Below are positions 1-13,400 of a DNA stretch of 64,000 nucleotides, in pieces. The position numbers and the translations under genes are program-made. The stretch covers positions 361,685 to 425,684 of the forward strand of contig VWZP01005794.1 in assembly GCA_013396995.1 (NCBI GenBank), written 5' to 3'. Position 1 is the stretch's first letter; the number at the start of each line of letters is the position of its first letter. This stretch comes from Dicaeum eximium. Its lineage: Eukaryota; Chordata; Aves; Passeriformes; Dicaeidae. Under the pieces are notes generated by a model. The model saw only the letters and a program-made list of their open reading frames with translations, searched no databases and was not told the DNA's origin.

Positions 1-408
1 GGCAATGGAGCTGGTGAAGGGTCTGGAGCACAAGTCTGATGAGGAGCAGCTGAGGGAGCTGAGTTTTTAGCCTGGGGAAACAGAAGCTCAGACAGAACCT
101 TGTTACTCTCTACAAGGGCCTGAAAGGAGCTGGTAGTTAAGGGAAGTTGGTCTCATCTCCCAGGGAACAAGTGATAGGGCATGAGCAAACAGGTTTATAT
201 TGGAAATTAGGAAAACTTTCTTCTCTGGAAGAGATGTCAAGCATTTGAACATGCTGCCCAGGAAAGTGGTGGAATCACCATCCCTGGTAAAAGATGTGTA
301 GATGTGGCACTTAGGGTCATGTTTTAGTGGTGTACTTAGCAGTGCTGGATTAAATGTTGAACTTGATGATATTCAGGGTCTTTATCAACCTAAATGATTC
401 TGTGTTTT
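1..408 (+). mobile_element. CR1 LINE, 3' end (5'-truncated by window edge)
   Basis: This is the 3' end of a CR1 non-LTR retrotransposon in sense orientation. It reads through the end of ORF2 (the equivalents of 'leucine-rich end, EEQLRELS, FSLEKQKL') into the 3' UTR. Recognisable landmarks are the 'gtctggagcacaagtc' and 'gaggagcagctgagggagct' stretches, a 'tggtggaatcaccatccctg' segment near 270-290, and a terminal 'caacctaaatgattctgtg' around 388-405, which is the typical CR1 tail. The reading frame is broken by an early stop at 68-70 and later drift, so it is dead. The element continues to the left of the window, so its true 5' end is unknown. The match to the CR1 family is clear by eye; I cannot assign the subfamily. 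Confidence 0.88.
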
Positions 409-1760
409 TAAGGTGTTTGTTATTAAGTGATCAGGCGTACGTAATTTTAAAAGTGCTTTTGATCTTAAAAAGGTTTGTGGATATGCTAAGACGCTAAAGT
501 GCATTAGGTGAAAGAGATGCTCTCACCTCTTCCGTGGCTAAGCCAGCTACACAAGTGGAAGTCTCTAGGAAAGCATGAGTAATGTTTGTGTTGACCTTTC
601 TGAAAAAAATTTCATTATGCTTGTTTTATGTAAATGCACATATCGACATAAAAGTGTGCCTGTAGATGATGCTGTGTGCCTTCCTGAAAGTGTTTGGATT
701 ATTACATGTGGTGAGGATGGCATGCCTGTGGTAGTCCACTTGGATATCCTGGCTCAGTATGAGGTAGTAAAGCTGTGATGAACTCCACAGGGTCCAAATG
801 ACAGTACACCTACCTCAGATGAGAGGTGTCCTCCATGACGCTCTCAAAGAGCTGGGGAATGCTGCCTCAATAAAGTCTCTGCACTCAAGCAGGGTGGGTG
901 CTGCTGCTGCTGTCAGTACAGCATCCATCACTGCAGGAAACCAGGGCTGGGATTTCATTCATAATGTACTTTTAGTTTCCTGATGAGAGCTACTTTGGAA
1001 AGCATTAATGTTCTGATCATGAGATATTTGTATGCAGCTGTAGGTTCTACAACATATTTTAAGATGCTCTTTAAAACCCTGCATTGAATTTGGATAAACC
1101 AGTCCTGAGGCCATGATTATACTATGAAGCATGAAGCAGACAAATTGCTTGTGATCAGCAGCAGAAGAAAATGGATTAATGATGGCTTTCAAAATGTGAG
1201 GAAACTATTTCTGGAGGTTTTTGTTTTCTGGGTTTTTTTTCTGTTTTGGTTTTTTTTTTTTTAAGTGGTTGTTTTTCTTCAGTTTTTTAAAGTGAGAAAG
1301 AGTAAAGAAATGAGGAAAACACATTTTGGAAGAAGAGAAGCAAATCATGATCCAGTTTAGTTGGCCAGGGTAGGTGTTGCTGCCACATGTGGCCAGTCTG
1401 CAGGGTACATATGATGGAATGAAGGACCTTTTAGGGACTTCCTGGGCAACCACCTGAGAGAGCCCATGTGCTATTATGATCCTGTGCCTCTGTGCAGACA
1501 GCTTATGTTGGCCTCCCAGTTGTGCACTGTGGAAAACTGAATGTGCAAGGACAAGGTGAGCTGTGTGTGCAAAGACTTCAATGGACAGTGCAAATGATTA
1601 CCAGTTATTAATAATAACAGATGTTTTCTATTACAGAAACCAGACTTATTAATAAAGCTCCCCTAATCAATATTTTTTTGTGATCTGTCTCCCTCAATTC
1701 AGTTGTCTCATCAGGAATAATTCACTTCTTTTTCCTACTCTGTCAACACTACAGCCGTAT
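409..1760. other. Unique AT-rich sequence, no gene seen
   Basis: No gene or repeat family is recognised here. There are short open frames of 61-82 codons on both strands (for example 575-778 plus) with no known domain and no splice context, so I treat them as chance. A small run of GCT repeats lies near 900-910 and a 13-nt poly-T at 1250-1262. Confidence 0.6.
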
Positions 1761-1895
1761 GTGGTCCATAATCTCCCTGGGCAGCCTGTGCCAGTGCTTA
1801 GTCACTCTCATGACTAAAAAAAAAAAGGGTGTTTCCTGGTGTTCCAATGGATCCTTTTGCATTTCAGTTTGTAGCCATTGTTCAAGTTCTTCCTG
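1761..1895 (-). mobile_element. CR1 LINE fragment, minus strand
   Basis: Short antisense CR1 3'-region piece. The plus strand reads 'ctccctgggcagcctgtgcc' near 1771-1792 followed by 'agtgctt..tcactctcatgac', which is the reverse complement of the end of CR1 ORF2 (the region normally reading 'ggcactggcacaggttgcccag'). After an 11-nt A run at 1816-1826 it continues with 'cagtttgtagccattg', another reverse CR1 landmark. Both ends are truncated and there is no intact 3' tail. The orientation is opposite to the copy at the window start, so they are independent insertions. Confidence 0.7.
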
Positions 1896-4800
1896 GAATA
1901 ACATAAATCAGAAAGCAAAATATAAAGTGGCAAGTATCAACCTGTATAACTATTATATGATTTTAAGAGAGGGGGAAAACTGATCAGTGAATTTTTGCAC
2001 TAGAGGCTGACAGGACTAAGTTTATTTTTGTCCAGGACTTATTTTAATGAGCCATTTTAAACATCTGAGGCCATCAAATTTACCAGTTGTAAACCAGCAA
2101 TTTTTCCATGTCTAAATCATTCCCATTTTATTCTTGTGACTGTCTCAGATCTACACCCATATATGTAGATTATTTTCCTGAAAGATTTTTGTGGTGAGAT
2201 CGATCTCCAATTACCAACACTACAGGTTATATAGATATGTAGCTGTCTAAGATCACACTGTAGTTATTAGAGCTCTTGTCAGTGCAAAGAGCTGTTGTAA
2301 CTATTCTTCTGTACAAGTTTAATTTCTACTTTTCAATGTAATTAATTGACTCAATTTTAACTACTTCTTCATTGGAGCTAATGGAAGCTCAGGCACATAT
2401 CTCACAACAAAACACCTCTACTGAAGAAAAGTAAGTTTGAATCTTACTCTTAATGGTATCACAGGAAAGAATGCAGTTAAATAGAATCCTGGTTAGCAGC
2501 ATAAATGTAATCTACCTGTCTCAATATGATGTAATTTTTTATCAAAACATTAATACTATCAAATTGAATCAGAGCAATAAATAGGCTTTTGAATGTCGTA
2601 TTCATAATGCTTCATAACTAACTGTTGAGATAGATTTTTTTTCTTTGAATTATCTCCAAAAATAAAAACTAATTCCAAATGCCAGCACAAGTGAGCAGCA
2701 GGTTTGTAAAATGGTGACTGATGACTGCATTGTTATGAATTCTTGCGTGCAACCTTTATGCTAGCTCTTTTTTTTTCTTTTTTGTTTTTTTTTTCTTGTC
2801 AGGGAAATTCTCACAGAAAAAGTTTACATTTCCATTAAAATTGTAATTGTTCTGTTTAAAGGATTGGTGGCCAATGATTGCAAATAACCTATTAATGAAA
2901 ATAAGAGAGACTCTGAAAACAGATTTATTGCAGTAGGTTAGGACCGTAGTGACAGATAACAAATAGAGGAGACCTGAGGACTGTGCAAGAGTTGCTTCCA
3001 CTGGAAAAACATTTTTTCAGTGAATAATTTACATAATTTCTGGAGCTGAAGGAAACTCTCCCCCTCTAGAGGCTAATACAAAGAATTGTTCACCTACTTC
3101 TTTAGCCTCTGGCTTTAGGTTTGGGTAGTACCAAATTAACCTTCAAATCTTGGTGCAGCCAAACTCACAATCCCAATCCCATCCTGAATTATGTGCCAAT
3201 AGTGCCAATCACTGACCTGTTTGTCAAAACTACAGTTGTAGCTTCTAGTTAATGCAAGTAATCGTTCACCTTCAGCCACTGCAGCTCTATGTCACTCTCC
3301 ATTCTCTTCTTTACAACCAGCTCTTTGTATTACAAATATTATTAGTGGCTGGACTTCACTCGACTCATCTTGTTTAAAGAAGACCTGAGCTTTGTAGAAT
3401 TCATGGTACAGGTGTCATGCACATCTGCAAGGGTTCCTGAGTTCTGCTGCCCAGTTAGGGTCTTATAATAAAATAAGATTGAATCTTACTGGAGATTTAG
3501 CAAAGAGAGACACTTATTTCTTGCTGACAATCTCTGTTAAAACACAGAAGCAGGGCAAAATCTTGTATTTTCAAGAGGGCACTATTTAGCATTCATTAGC
3601 TTCTTCTAACCTTTCTAAGCAGGTACCAGCTCACAGAGATAGTTTAGCATTACATCATCTTGCTGCCAATGCCATGGAGAACCTGTAATGTTAAATTACT
3701 TAAATATTCTCTGCACTTTAAATGTGTTTTCCTGTGCACTGTAAAAGTCATCCCTTCCACTCATTTTGTGTTGGCATTATGCTGGTGCATGTCAGTGGCA
3801 GTGCTTTGATATTTTACTGTAAGCACAGAACCAGGAGTACCATGAGAGGGGAAGTGAAAAGCTGAGCAAGAACAGTAAACTCTGTTTGTACAATAGGAGG
3901 AATGGGCCTTGGAGGCAAGATACAAAGAGGACTACATCTTTGCTAATCAACTCTAGGAAGAAATAATTAGTTTATTGGCATGAAAATCTTGTACCATCTC
4001 CAACGTCTGTTTTGCACTGAGCTAATAAAATGTGGTGTACCAGAGATACTGCCTGCTAAGAAGTGCACACTCATTCCCTTTTTAAAAAATCATGCTTTGC
4101 ATTATAACTCAAAGTCAGCTTTATTGCCAAATCACCTGTTTTATTACCTAAATCAAGGACTTTTAGTATGAATTAGGTCTGGATTTCATGAGTGTAGTTC
4201 CTTGATAACTGCTAATATTGACATGTTAGCTATGTTGCCTTAAAAAGGGGATGAAAGTGTGTGTCACTTTTGTGTACTCCACTTTCATCTCAGATTCCTG
4301 CTGCTTAGGAAGTCTTATGTACGAAAATAAAAGTGAATAGCAACAAATCTGGGCAATTCAGTAAATAAATGGAATGGAGGAAAATTGGATTCCACCCGTT
4401 CAGGCTTACTTAATTGAAAATCAGTCAAGCAAACTGAAAAATGCTCTTAACGATAACAGGAAATGATGATTTTTCTGCTGCCCTTGGAGTCCATAGAAGA
4501 GTAAAAGAAATCTTATGGCAGAGACTAAATATTCCAGTTGTTTCAGCAAAGGTTTTATTCCATTATAACTGAAGTAATTTCATGTATTGAACTCTAGCAG
4601 GGAACTGTTGCACACTGTATTTATCTTTATATGGGAAACTTTACCTTGGCTGCCTATGCAGTGTCAGCTCATATCATTCTTTGTGAAATGTAATGATGGA
4701 ATTGGGGCATGGGGATCATGATTTGTGGGTTCAATATACCATAAAATCTTCTGGTTTCAGCTAGCAAAGTAGGTCTGATTTTCTTTAACAGTTCACACAG

Positions 4801-6616
4801 GACACATACTTGGGTGACAAATGACCTTGTTTTCAGTTAGTGTAGGCTGACTTGTAAGAAAATAAACACATCCACAATTTATATCAGCTTAACACAAAGA
4901 ATTACACTGTAGTGTTGTTTTATGCTGGGACAAAAGCCTAATTAATTTGCATTAACTTATCTGCATTTCTTTCAGAATGGCATTTTTAATAGTGATTTCT
5001 GCTGCAAGTTACAATATGTACATGAAGTTTTCAGATACCAGTCCCACTTTTCTGGTTTGGTGGCAGTTTTTTGTTTTGATTTGAGTTCTTTGTTTTAGTT
5101 TGGGTTTTTTTGGTTGGTGGGTTTTTTCTTTGTTTGTTTTTATTTTTTAAAATCCCAGTGTCTGAGTAGATTTTTTTTCACTGCTATAGGAAGCAGAGAA
5201 TTTTTTCCTCTTCTGTTTTTTTTCTTGGATCATCAGGTTTTGCATCGGGATATTTTTATTAGTGACATAGAACAGATGTTTTCAAACACCTGAGCGCTGT
5301 GTCAGGATGTGCCACAGGATGTGCACAGTGACAGCAGTTTGGACAATTCAAATATTAGATATTTTTGGGTGATTCTGATTTGCAAGGTAGCTGTGTGCTG
5401 TCTCTGTGCTTTCAGGGAGCAGTCACTGCCATTTATGCATAATCTGGTTTTGGTGGGGTTTTTACGGACTCCTAGGGGACAACAACATTCTTCTGTCTCT
5501 CAGACTCTGAAAGAAAAATTCCTGAGGATGTTTTTTTTTTTTCCTCTGTAATTTATGATAAAGCTTGAGATACCACATACTGGAATTGTTAGTTAATTCA
5601 TTGTGTTCAGCAATTTGGATTTCAGAAAGTAATTCTCTCTAGTGCATTTATCACCAACACAGATTGGTTTTCTCCTGTGTTCACTTACAAAACTAAACAT
5701 GTTCTCAGGAAATGTCTCAGTTAAACTGTTAAAAGTTGTTAGAGCCAAGCACACTTTTCCTCCTGTCTAAAGAGTTCCTTCTGCAGTTCCAGGAGTTAAT
5801 TGGTAAATATTTTCCCCATGACTTTTAGAATTAGTTACTGCATTACAAAAAGTTCAGAATTTCTATAGCTTAAACCATTAACTTAGAAACTTGTATCTGT
5901 TGACTGTTGCCATAAGAAAACAACTGTTTTTTTAAAATGAAGTAGTTTATAAACAGTACTAAAAGATTTTTCCAGGCACTGCTAGTAGATACAATCAATT
6001 CTAAGAATGACAAGAAAGCTCATTTTTAAACATATAGTAGGGTGAATTGGTCAGCCACAACCTGTCTGTTGTGTTTTTCCAAGGAGTGTAGCCACTGCAC
6101 CCCTCTGTGGTCCCACTTGTCATATGAAGGGAGGAAGGAGACTCTGAAGGTCTCACACTTTCTTGGTGAGCTAACTGGGACCTGGTGGACTGCTCCTAGC
6201 AACAGGACTTGTTCTCCAAATTGGTTCATGTCACTGTCTTGTGTGACAGAGCACTGTCTAAGCAGGGGTTTCTGTTGGCCATGTGTGTCTGAGAAGTAGC
6301 CTTTTACTTTGGCAGTGCAATAACCATCCCAGCTGGTACTGACTGTACTTTATCAGCCTCCACTACTCCTCAAAGTTACCAAATAAATCTTTTTAAGAGC
6401 ATGGAATTTCCAAAGGTGCAAAACACTTCAAAGATGGAATTCTGAGTTCTGGTCTCAGTGCACATTTAGAAGGGGCCATTCTGATGTATCCAGCATCACT
6501 GATGTGCCTTCCTGCTGTCTCCTCACATGGGAGTCACCAGTGAACCCTCATTTATGATGTATGGTGTCAGCAGGAATAATTGCAACTCTTTTCTCTTTTT
6601 TGAAACAGAGAGATTT
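1896..6616. other. Unique AT-rich sequence with T-rich tracts
   Basis: No gene is recognised in this interval. It contains low-complexity T-rich tracts at 2768-2794, 5053-5150 (a T/G-rich run) and 5531-5542. Open frames here are 60-85 codons (for example 6042-6299 plus, overlapping 6026-6229 minus) and show no family motif. The only departure from the background is a slightly GC-richer patch at about 6040-6300 whose origin I do not recognise. Confidence 0.55.
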
Positions 6617-6652
6617 GAAAAAAAAAAGGGAAAAAAAAAGAAAGGGAAAAAA
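6617..6652. repeat. A-rich low-complexity tract
   Basis: An interrupted A run broken by GGG and G. It resembles a decayed poly(A) or A/G simple repeat. No retrocopy with target-site duplications was recognised next to it. Confidence 0.7.
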
Positions 6653-9600
6653 GTGTGAACACTAGAATAGACAAAATGATGTCTCTTCTTTGTTGTGATC
6701 AAGAACGAAAATATTCTTAAAAGGGTACAATCTAAAAAGCATTCTGCACTTTTCTAATTATTGTTCTTATGTATAAAGGTAAAACAAAAGTTTATACTCA
6801 AAATACGTATTTCTGAAATCAGAGGTTCATTTACAAAGCATTGTAAAATTCCAATTTAATTGTGGTATGTCTGTCTTAAACAGTAAAATAAATTACTTCT
6901 CATAGTGTTCACAGCTTTCATCTTTAGGTAATATTTTATATCTTTACAAAACTATGGAGAATAAAATCTTCATAATGTAATGTTAAGTTTTCTGGTTATG
7001 CTTTTCTATATATATGATTAAAATTTTATATTGATGATAATGTGATATTTGGTGCCAGGTTTGCTTTTGATTTTTTGTGCTTTTTAATATTAAATTAGTG
7101 TTAAAGATTATTTTTTCACTGTTTTAATTTCAGATTTGGATTCTCTAACAGGGCATGCATTTCCAGGTAAAGTGGACAGTTAGATTAGATTGTTGTTTGT
7201 TTTATATTCAGTTTACTGAATTTTCTTGGAGGGTGGGGGGAAAGGGGTGTTGTTAAATTTATTTGGTATGCTTCTGACAGCATTTTGTTACATGTCAAAA
7301 TTGTACTATTAGTTGGGGTTTTTTTTAGATTTCAGATAAATGAAGAAAAGGTAGCTATTACGTGCACTAGTTTAAAGAATAGAATTGAAAATTTGCATTA
7401 AACGTTAGCTATAATGTCATTAATGTAAACAATGCAAGGGGAGAGAAGAATTATTCCAAAACAACAAGTCCTAATGAAGAGATTTTAAGTTATTCAAACT
7501 TGCATGTGATTCTGTAAGGCAGGTAAAAAAAAACCAACAAAACACTAATCAGTATTTAAGGGAAGCAAAGATTCAAGAAATACAAGACTTAGTTTCCAGT
7601 TTTATTACAAGAAGTGTGTAGGAAAGAGGTCTTGAATAGTAAGATCATTTTCAGTAGAGAATCGAGAAAGAATGACAACACAATGGCATCAATCCTCTGG
7701 ATTTTACTGCACACACATGTTTTTTAATAATGTGTGGAACTTAAATTTAAAAATAGTACATTCAATTAAAAAAATTAGAATTTTACAGCTATACTTTACA
7801 ATTCAAACATTTTGAGTTGGGAATATTTTAGCAGAAACACAAGAGCAGAGGTGCTAAGTAATCATGTGAACTTCTGTGCTACTTGGTCAGAGATTCTGGC
7901 ACAGAAGGAATATAAATGAGCATTTTCTGAAATAAAGTAAATCTCTGCTGCAAATATGTGGACTCTTTCTGTACTCAAAATTTTCTTGAATAATCCTTAA
8001 GTTGAACAGGCTGTGAAAACAAAGGCATAATATTTGTATAACAAAGAGATTTAGTCAAAATTTGGGATTATAATTATCATTAGAATGATATTACTATTCA
8101 TTATGTCATTGGCTTCTAAAGTATCTAGTGCACAGTATAATATTCCTCTCAGTTTTTCCATAAAGATCATTCTTGAAAAATTATGGGACAGTAGATTCAT
8201 TTGAGGTTTTCCATGCATTCCTGCACTGTAGGCATTAGGTATGCTGTAAGATACAGATCAAAAAACACCAATAGAACAAAAAAGTTTAGAAATTCATTAT
8301 AATTAAGTTTGTGTGCAGTGTGGAGCAGATCTGTCAGAGTTATTTGTACTTAAATACAGCAGGACAAGTGAGGTCTGTTTGAGAAGTCAGAAGACTGTAA
8401 GTGCAGATTTTGGCATTTTCATCCCAGCTGAGGAATTCTTATTCTGAGTATTTTTGTTTGTTTTGAGTAAGGATAGCCATGGAATAACATACTGCTTAAT
8501 TAAGGCCATCTTGTAAATTTGATCCTCATAAGTGCTGTCAAATGTATGCATGTGTCACCAAAATTGACATTGAAACAAGTAGGATCAGTGTATCTTTTTT
8601 TTTTCTCTACTTTTAAAAGGTTGAGTTTGCTTTTGTTTTTGCATGAATATTTTATGTTACTAGATGGTGCTGTCATGGTGTGTCCCATTCTTACTTTGTA
8701 ATATGACAACAAAATCGTAATGACCAATACTGATAATGGAGCCTTATATTGATACATGTGCTTTAGAATTATGGCAAAGAGAAATCATCCTTATTCTGCA
8801 TGGAAAATGTCCTGAATTGCACGACAGGTGATTTACATGCCTGCATTACATTCCAGGTGTAGCTGTGCACAAATCCATCACATGGCCCGTTATACAGCAC
8901 AGACAGAAATAGCTCAGAATCTAACAAACTGTCAAAGGGATGTTGGAGAATAGTACAGGCAGGTAATAAGCATAAAAGCCTGGCATGTACTTCACTTAAA
9001 TAGATATTTATTTGGAAACTCACATTATGAACATGTTACTGTGCAGCTCACAGAAATCACTAGAAGATCCATCTCTCATTTTATGCTTTATTTGACAGAG
9101 TTAAGACATACTCTTTTCACATAGAAGGGTAAAAGTAGCAGAATGTTCTTTCTTGCCTTCAGCTTTACTTACATTTAATAATCAAGTCATTATAGTATTC
9201 TGCTAAAATAGTGCAGAATGTATAGTTACAGGTGTAGCTAAATTAAAAACCAAAAGGGATGCTTATATATATATGCTGGAAAACACAGAACAGTAAATTC
9301 TGATACCTATATGTTAACATGATTACTCTACTTAGGCTAAAGTATGTTGACTTTCAGCAGATAGAAGAGATCAAGGTGTAACTTATGCATCTTTAATAGC
9401 ACTTAGTTAATTAGCTGAGATATGTGTATTAACAGGTGATTTGTATCTCATGCTGAGCAAACAAACCAAACTCATTTGAGATTTCTATTTATCTCACCTT
9501 GGAAAAAAGCACACCCTTTGAGCTAATCCAGCAGGATTCATTAACAAGACCTCTAAGGGTGTGGTGATCCAATAGTTTTTCATTTGACCCTTGGCCAGGG

Positions 9601-10109
9601 CTCTGCAGGCGCAGAGCCTGAAATTACTCCTTTCCTTAAGGCATGTAGCAATGCCAGTGAAATGCTGACTGGGTGCTACTGCCAGACCCTTAGCAGGGCA
9701 GACAGACCAAACCTGCTTCTGCACTGACCTAATCACACAGGTTCCAGGGCAGAAGGGGGTTGCATCCATCTAGATGACTTTAAATTCATGCGAGTTCCCA
9801 TTTGGATACGACTGCTTTGTGAATTTCAGGCTAAGAGGAAGTACATTCCCTATCACCACTGGCCCCATCATGTTTTCTGTAGATTTGGGCAATCTCTGCT
9901 ACTTCAGAGACAGATCAGAATATAAACCACACCAAAGTATCTGTCTAGTTTTTATGTGAAGGGAAAAAAAATCTTTATAACCCTTGCAGTTGATCAGCTG
10001 AAACCCTAAAGTACGAGATTTGATTATAGTCATTGTCTTAATGCAGAGCTGCAAGTGTTATGGGCATGTTGAGAACTTCCAGAAGCTGGATTAAAGCATC
10101 TCTTTTACA
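6653..10109. other. Very AT-rich unique sequence
   Basis: This interval is markedly AT-rich, especially 6660-8500, and no repeat family is recognised. It includes the candidate microexon at 7134-7166 (separate entry), a G-run cluster at 7228-7248 and a small (TA)n near 9264-9274. A less AT-rich patch at about 9490-9780 carries a 91-codon minus-strand open frame with no recognisable domain. Confidence 0.5.
7134..7166 (+). other. Candidate 33-nt microexon with good splice sites
   Basis: A strong-looking acceptor ends at 7133: a T-rich tract from about 7110 ('ttttttcactgttttaattt') followed by CAG. Exactly 33 nt later there is a donor-like CAG|GTAAAG at 7164-7172. The length is a multiple of three and two of the three frames are open. 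Phase-shifted readings give FGFSNRACIS or LDSLTGHAFP; the third frame contains a stop. I do not recognise either peptide, no flanking exons were found in the window, and in 64 kb some chance pairs of this kind are expected. It is a lead, not a called exon. Confidence 0.2.
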
Positions 10110-10430
10110 ATGATATCTAATCTCGTCCTAAAGCTCCAAGCAATGGCGAGTCCACCAGCTCCCCTGGTAAGCCATTCCAATATTTAATTACCCTTAGTGC
10201 TAGGAAATTGAAATGTTGTGGAAAGGTTGAATTTGTCTAATTTCAGCTGCCAGTCTTCCTTTTGCTATGCCTTTGTCAGCAACACTGAAAATTCCCCCTT
10301 TTTCAGGTATGTTTTCTGAACAAGTGTCTGTAACAAACTGCAGTGACCTGTTGAAAGGTCTCTGTGCCACCTGGCCTGATGAACTTATTGCCTTGATCTG
10401 CAAACATGGCCTCTTTCATAGACTATCCCA
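10110..10430 (-). mobile_element. Ancient CR1 LINE 3' region, minus strand
   Basis: The plus strand shows reverse-complement CR1 landmarks in the expected order: 'gatatctaatctcgtcct' near 10112, then a 'ccagctcccctggtaagcca' segment at about 10156-10175. These are followed by 'ttaattacccttagtgc', 'tgaatttgtctaatttcagc', and 'ctatgcctttgtcagcaaca' at about 10264-10283. This is the pattern of the older amniote CR1 groups, not of the young bird copies. Similarity fades after about 10310, but 'cagtgacctgttgaaaggtc' and the stretch to about 10430 can still be followed. It is heavily diverged and has no intact terminal tail. Confidence 0.68.
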
Positions 10431-13400
10431 ATTTTATCACTCCTATGACTACTAAAAAAATCTTATACAGTAGTCAAGGTACCTTTCAACTTTTGTTCTG
10501 GTAAATTTGATATGTTGTACTCTTTAAGGCTCACACTGTAAGACTGGATTTCTGACAGCTGTCCTAGGAAAACTTGATTTTCAAAAACTATAAGATATTT
10601 ATGTAGAATTTTGTAAATGCTGTATATAGAAGTGAAGTACTTTTTTATTTGTAAATAAAACTTCCTTCTTAGTTCTCCCCTTTTAAGGATTTAGCTACAG
10701 TTCAGGTTACAGTGATTGTCTGTGTCAAGCAAATCAAGTGCTAAACCTAAAAGGTAACTGATATTTGAGTTCAGGAATGAATATTTTTTCCCTAGTTTGA
10801 TGTGGCTAACATGAGATTTGAGGTGACAGGGAATGCTCTTATGGCAGCATATGAAATTTAGAGGTTTCAATCTGGTGAAATCTGGGTGGGTACTGAGTTT
10901 TGGGTGATCATTAGTCCAAAGAAGAAGCCACTAAGGAGTGGGATGAAAAAAAGATTAGAGACTTTAAAGCCCCATTTTAATGCATTCCTCAGACTGCATC
11001 CCTATAACTAATATCTTGTATTAACTCACTTAGAAGATTAAGAATATACCTTTAACACAGAAGAGCTTTATGGAGAAGAGAGTTAATAGCAGTGGTCTGC
11101 TTTGATTTCCATGGGCTGTGAAGCACGCCTGTGAATTCCTGTTCTGGATCACAGAAAAATTAGTTAGGTGCCACCTAAGTTAGGAATCCACAGAAGGTAA
11201 TCCAAATGCACCTTCTGCATCTCTGTTGATTTTTCTTCTAATTCAGCTTTAGTGTGTAGTGTTTTCTCTTTTCCCTGCTACCACCCCAAAGTACCCAACT
11301 GGTCAGTAAGATCCACAGACTTTGTTTTTCATTGTGTTAATGATGAATGCTGTTTTGTTGCAATTCATCTAAACAGGCTTGAGATTTTCTGAAATCAGGG
11401 ACAAAGATATCATTTTTTCAAAGACTTCTTCACTGTTGGCAATGTAATGCTAGATTTCAACTTCAATTTTTTTTTTTTTTTAATTTCTGAAAGTCTCTTA
11501 ATAGTCTAGGGAACAGACTGTTGTCTTCAGCACTGTCAGTAAAACTAAGATAGTGCTAAGTGGAATGAGCGTTCTCCGGTCTTTGAATAATAGCTCAAGC
11601 TATGGTAGGAACTTGGCATGTGCAGTCCTGTGGGAAGTGTTTAGAGAAAGAATGTCTCAAATGCTAATGAAATATGAACTCAAAATACCCATTCTGATTC
11701 CTGGGTGTATCCTATCGAAGTAGTTGATCTGTGAGCTGCTCATTTTCCAGAAGAAATAACACTTTGTCCATATAATGAGCATCATTTGATGAATTAGTGA
11801 ATGTTGAACTGTGCACTTTCCTATTCACAGATCTGCTAGGTCAAATATTTAAATGGACATTTCATTCAGTACACCAGTACTGGGTATTGGGGTTGAAATA
11901 AAAGTTTATTTGTGAGTGTCTTCTCAGCCATATTATTTGCAGTTACATTGAATCAGAAGCACAGGAAGTCTCATCTTTATCCTTTTTCTGTGCCTTTGCC
12001 TAAAGTATGTGTATGGTAGGAAATGAAGATTGGATGGCTTAGGACAAATAACACTGAGTGGAATTTAGTTCAAGAGTATCAACAACAGAATATCAAAGTT
12101 CAGTGTAATTTGATTAGAGCTGAAAGATTTTTAAAGGACAAATTTGGAGAAAATATTATTTTGCAGCTGGTTTTGGCTAACTATCACCTTGATTTTATCT
12201 GGGGAAATGCTTGCCTAGTGAATTGAGTCTGCTAAGTTTTGGAGGTTTTTTTTAATCTTTCTACTGAATTTCAGTAATGTTATTTTTAATGTTCAAAAAA
12301 GTAAGATCTGTCAGCTTAGGCTGAAGACAAGCTTGAGCAAAAAAAAAAGGTAAAAAACCCCAAAGTAACCCAAAATGTAAAATAAAAGTCATCGAACCAT
12401 AAGAAGGTGGAGTATGATAAACTAGTAAACAAAACTCAAAAGGTCAGTCACAGCTGAGATCCTTTTCAGCTTCTGTAAAATTGAATGGACAAAATCACAA
12501 ACTAAAAATAAATTATCTTGCATTTATTGTACTCATCTAGTATTTATCTAGTATAGATTTATCCAAATTCATAACTTTTTTAGTTCTGTTAATTTCTTCT
12601 AGTTCTGTGTTTGCCCCTTGGCTTTTCTATCTCAAGTAAAAACCATGAGAAGAAAGTCTGTGTGTACCCTATCTTGCCTTTAGAGCCTTAGCTGGGATGT
12701 AACTGTGCATAGTCCTGCTGTTTAAAATATCAGTTTTCCAGATGAACCTGCAGGTAAAAAGCCAACTATGTACCAACATGAAAACCTGCTCTGGGAATTA
12801 GCACTTGGGGGGAGGGGGATATTAAGACATGATTTCAAATTGATTGAATTTATTTTTTTATTTGTTTTGTTTCTGAGCTCCTTCAGACCCCTGGTCCGTA
12901 ATAGCTCATATGTTTTCAGTCTGGGTTGCTCTGGAGCCTGCCTCTTCTGGGTCACTGAGCAGTGAGGAGTGCATGCCAGTGAGCAAAGCTTTCCTGGGGT
13001 GGGGATCCAGGTGTGTTCTGGGGGGCTGAGCTGGGGCATGCACAGCGTGCTGCTGTGTGCCTGCTCCAGAGTTCAGCACATCATGGAGTTACAAAGGTGG
13101 GAAAACAAGTGAAAACACCTAATCATGCAGGAACTTGACAGTTGTGTGATTCATTCCTGTATTAAAGTGTTTATTTCTATATCCTCAATTTCACCTGTTA
13201 ATTTTCCATCTAAATCTATTTTGCAAAAAGCAAAAATGAAAGGGATTTCACTTTTCGTGAAAATATGGCAATTTCAGAAGTGAAGGAACTAAATACTTCT
13301 TCTTTGAACTTAGGAGTGTCACAGAGACATATGGTATTGATGTCTTGCCACATGAGTTTATTTTACTCTTTAGGATTACCTGGTCTCATTTCTTTGGCTC

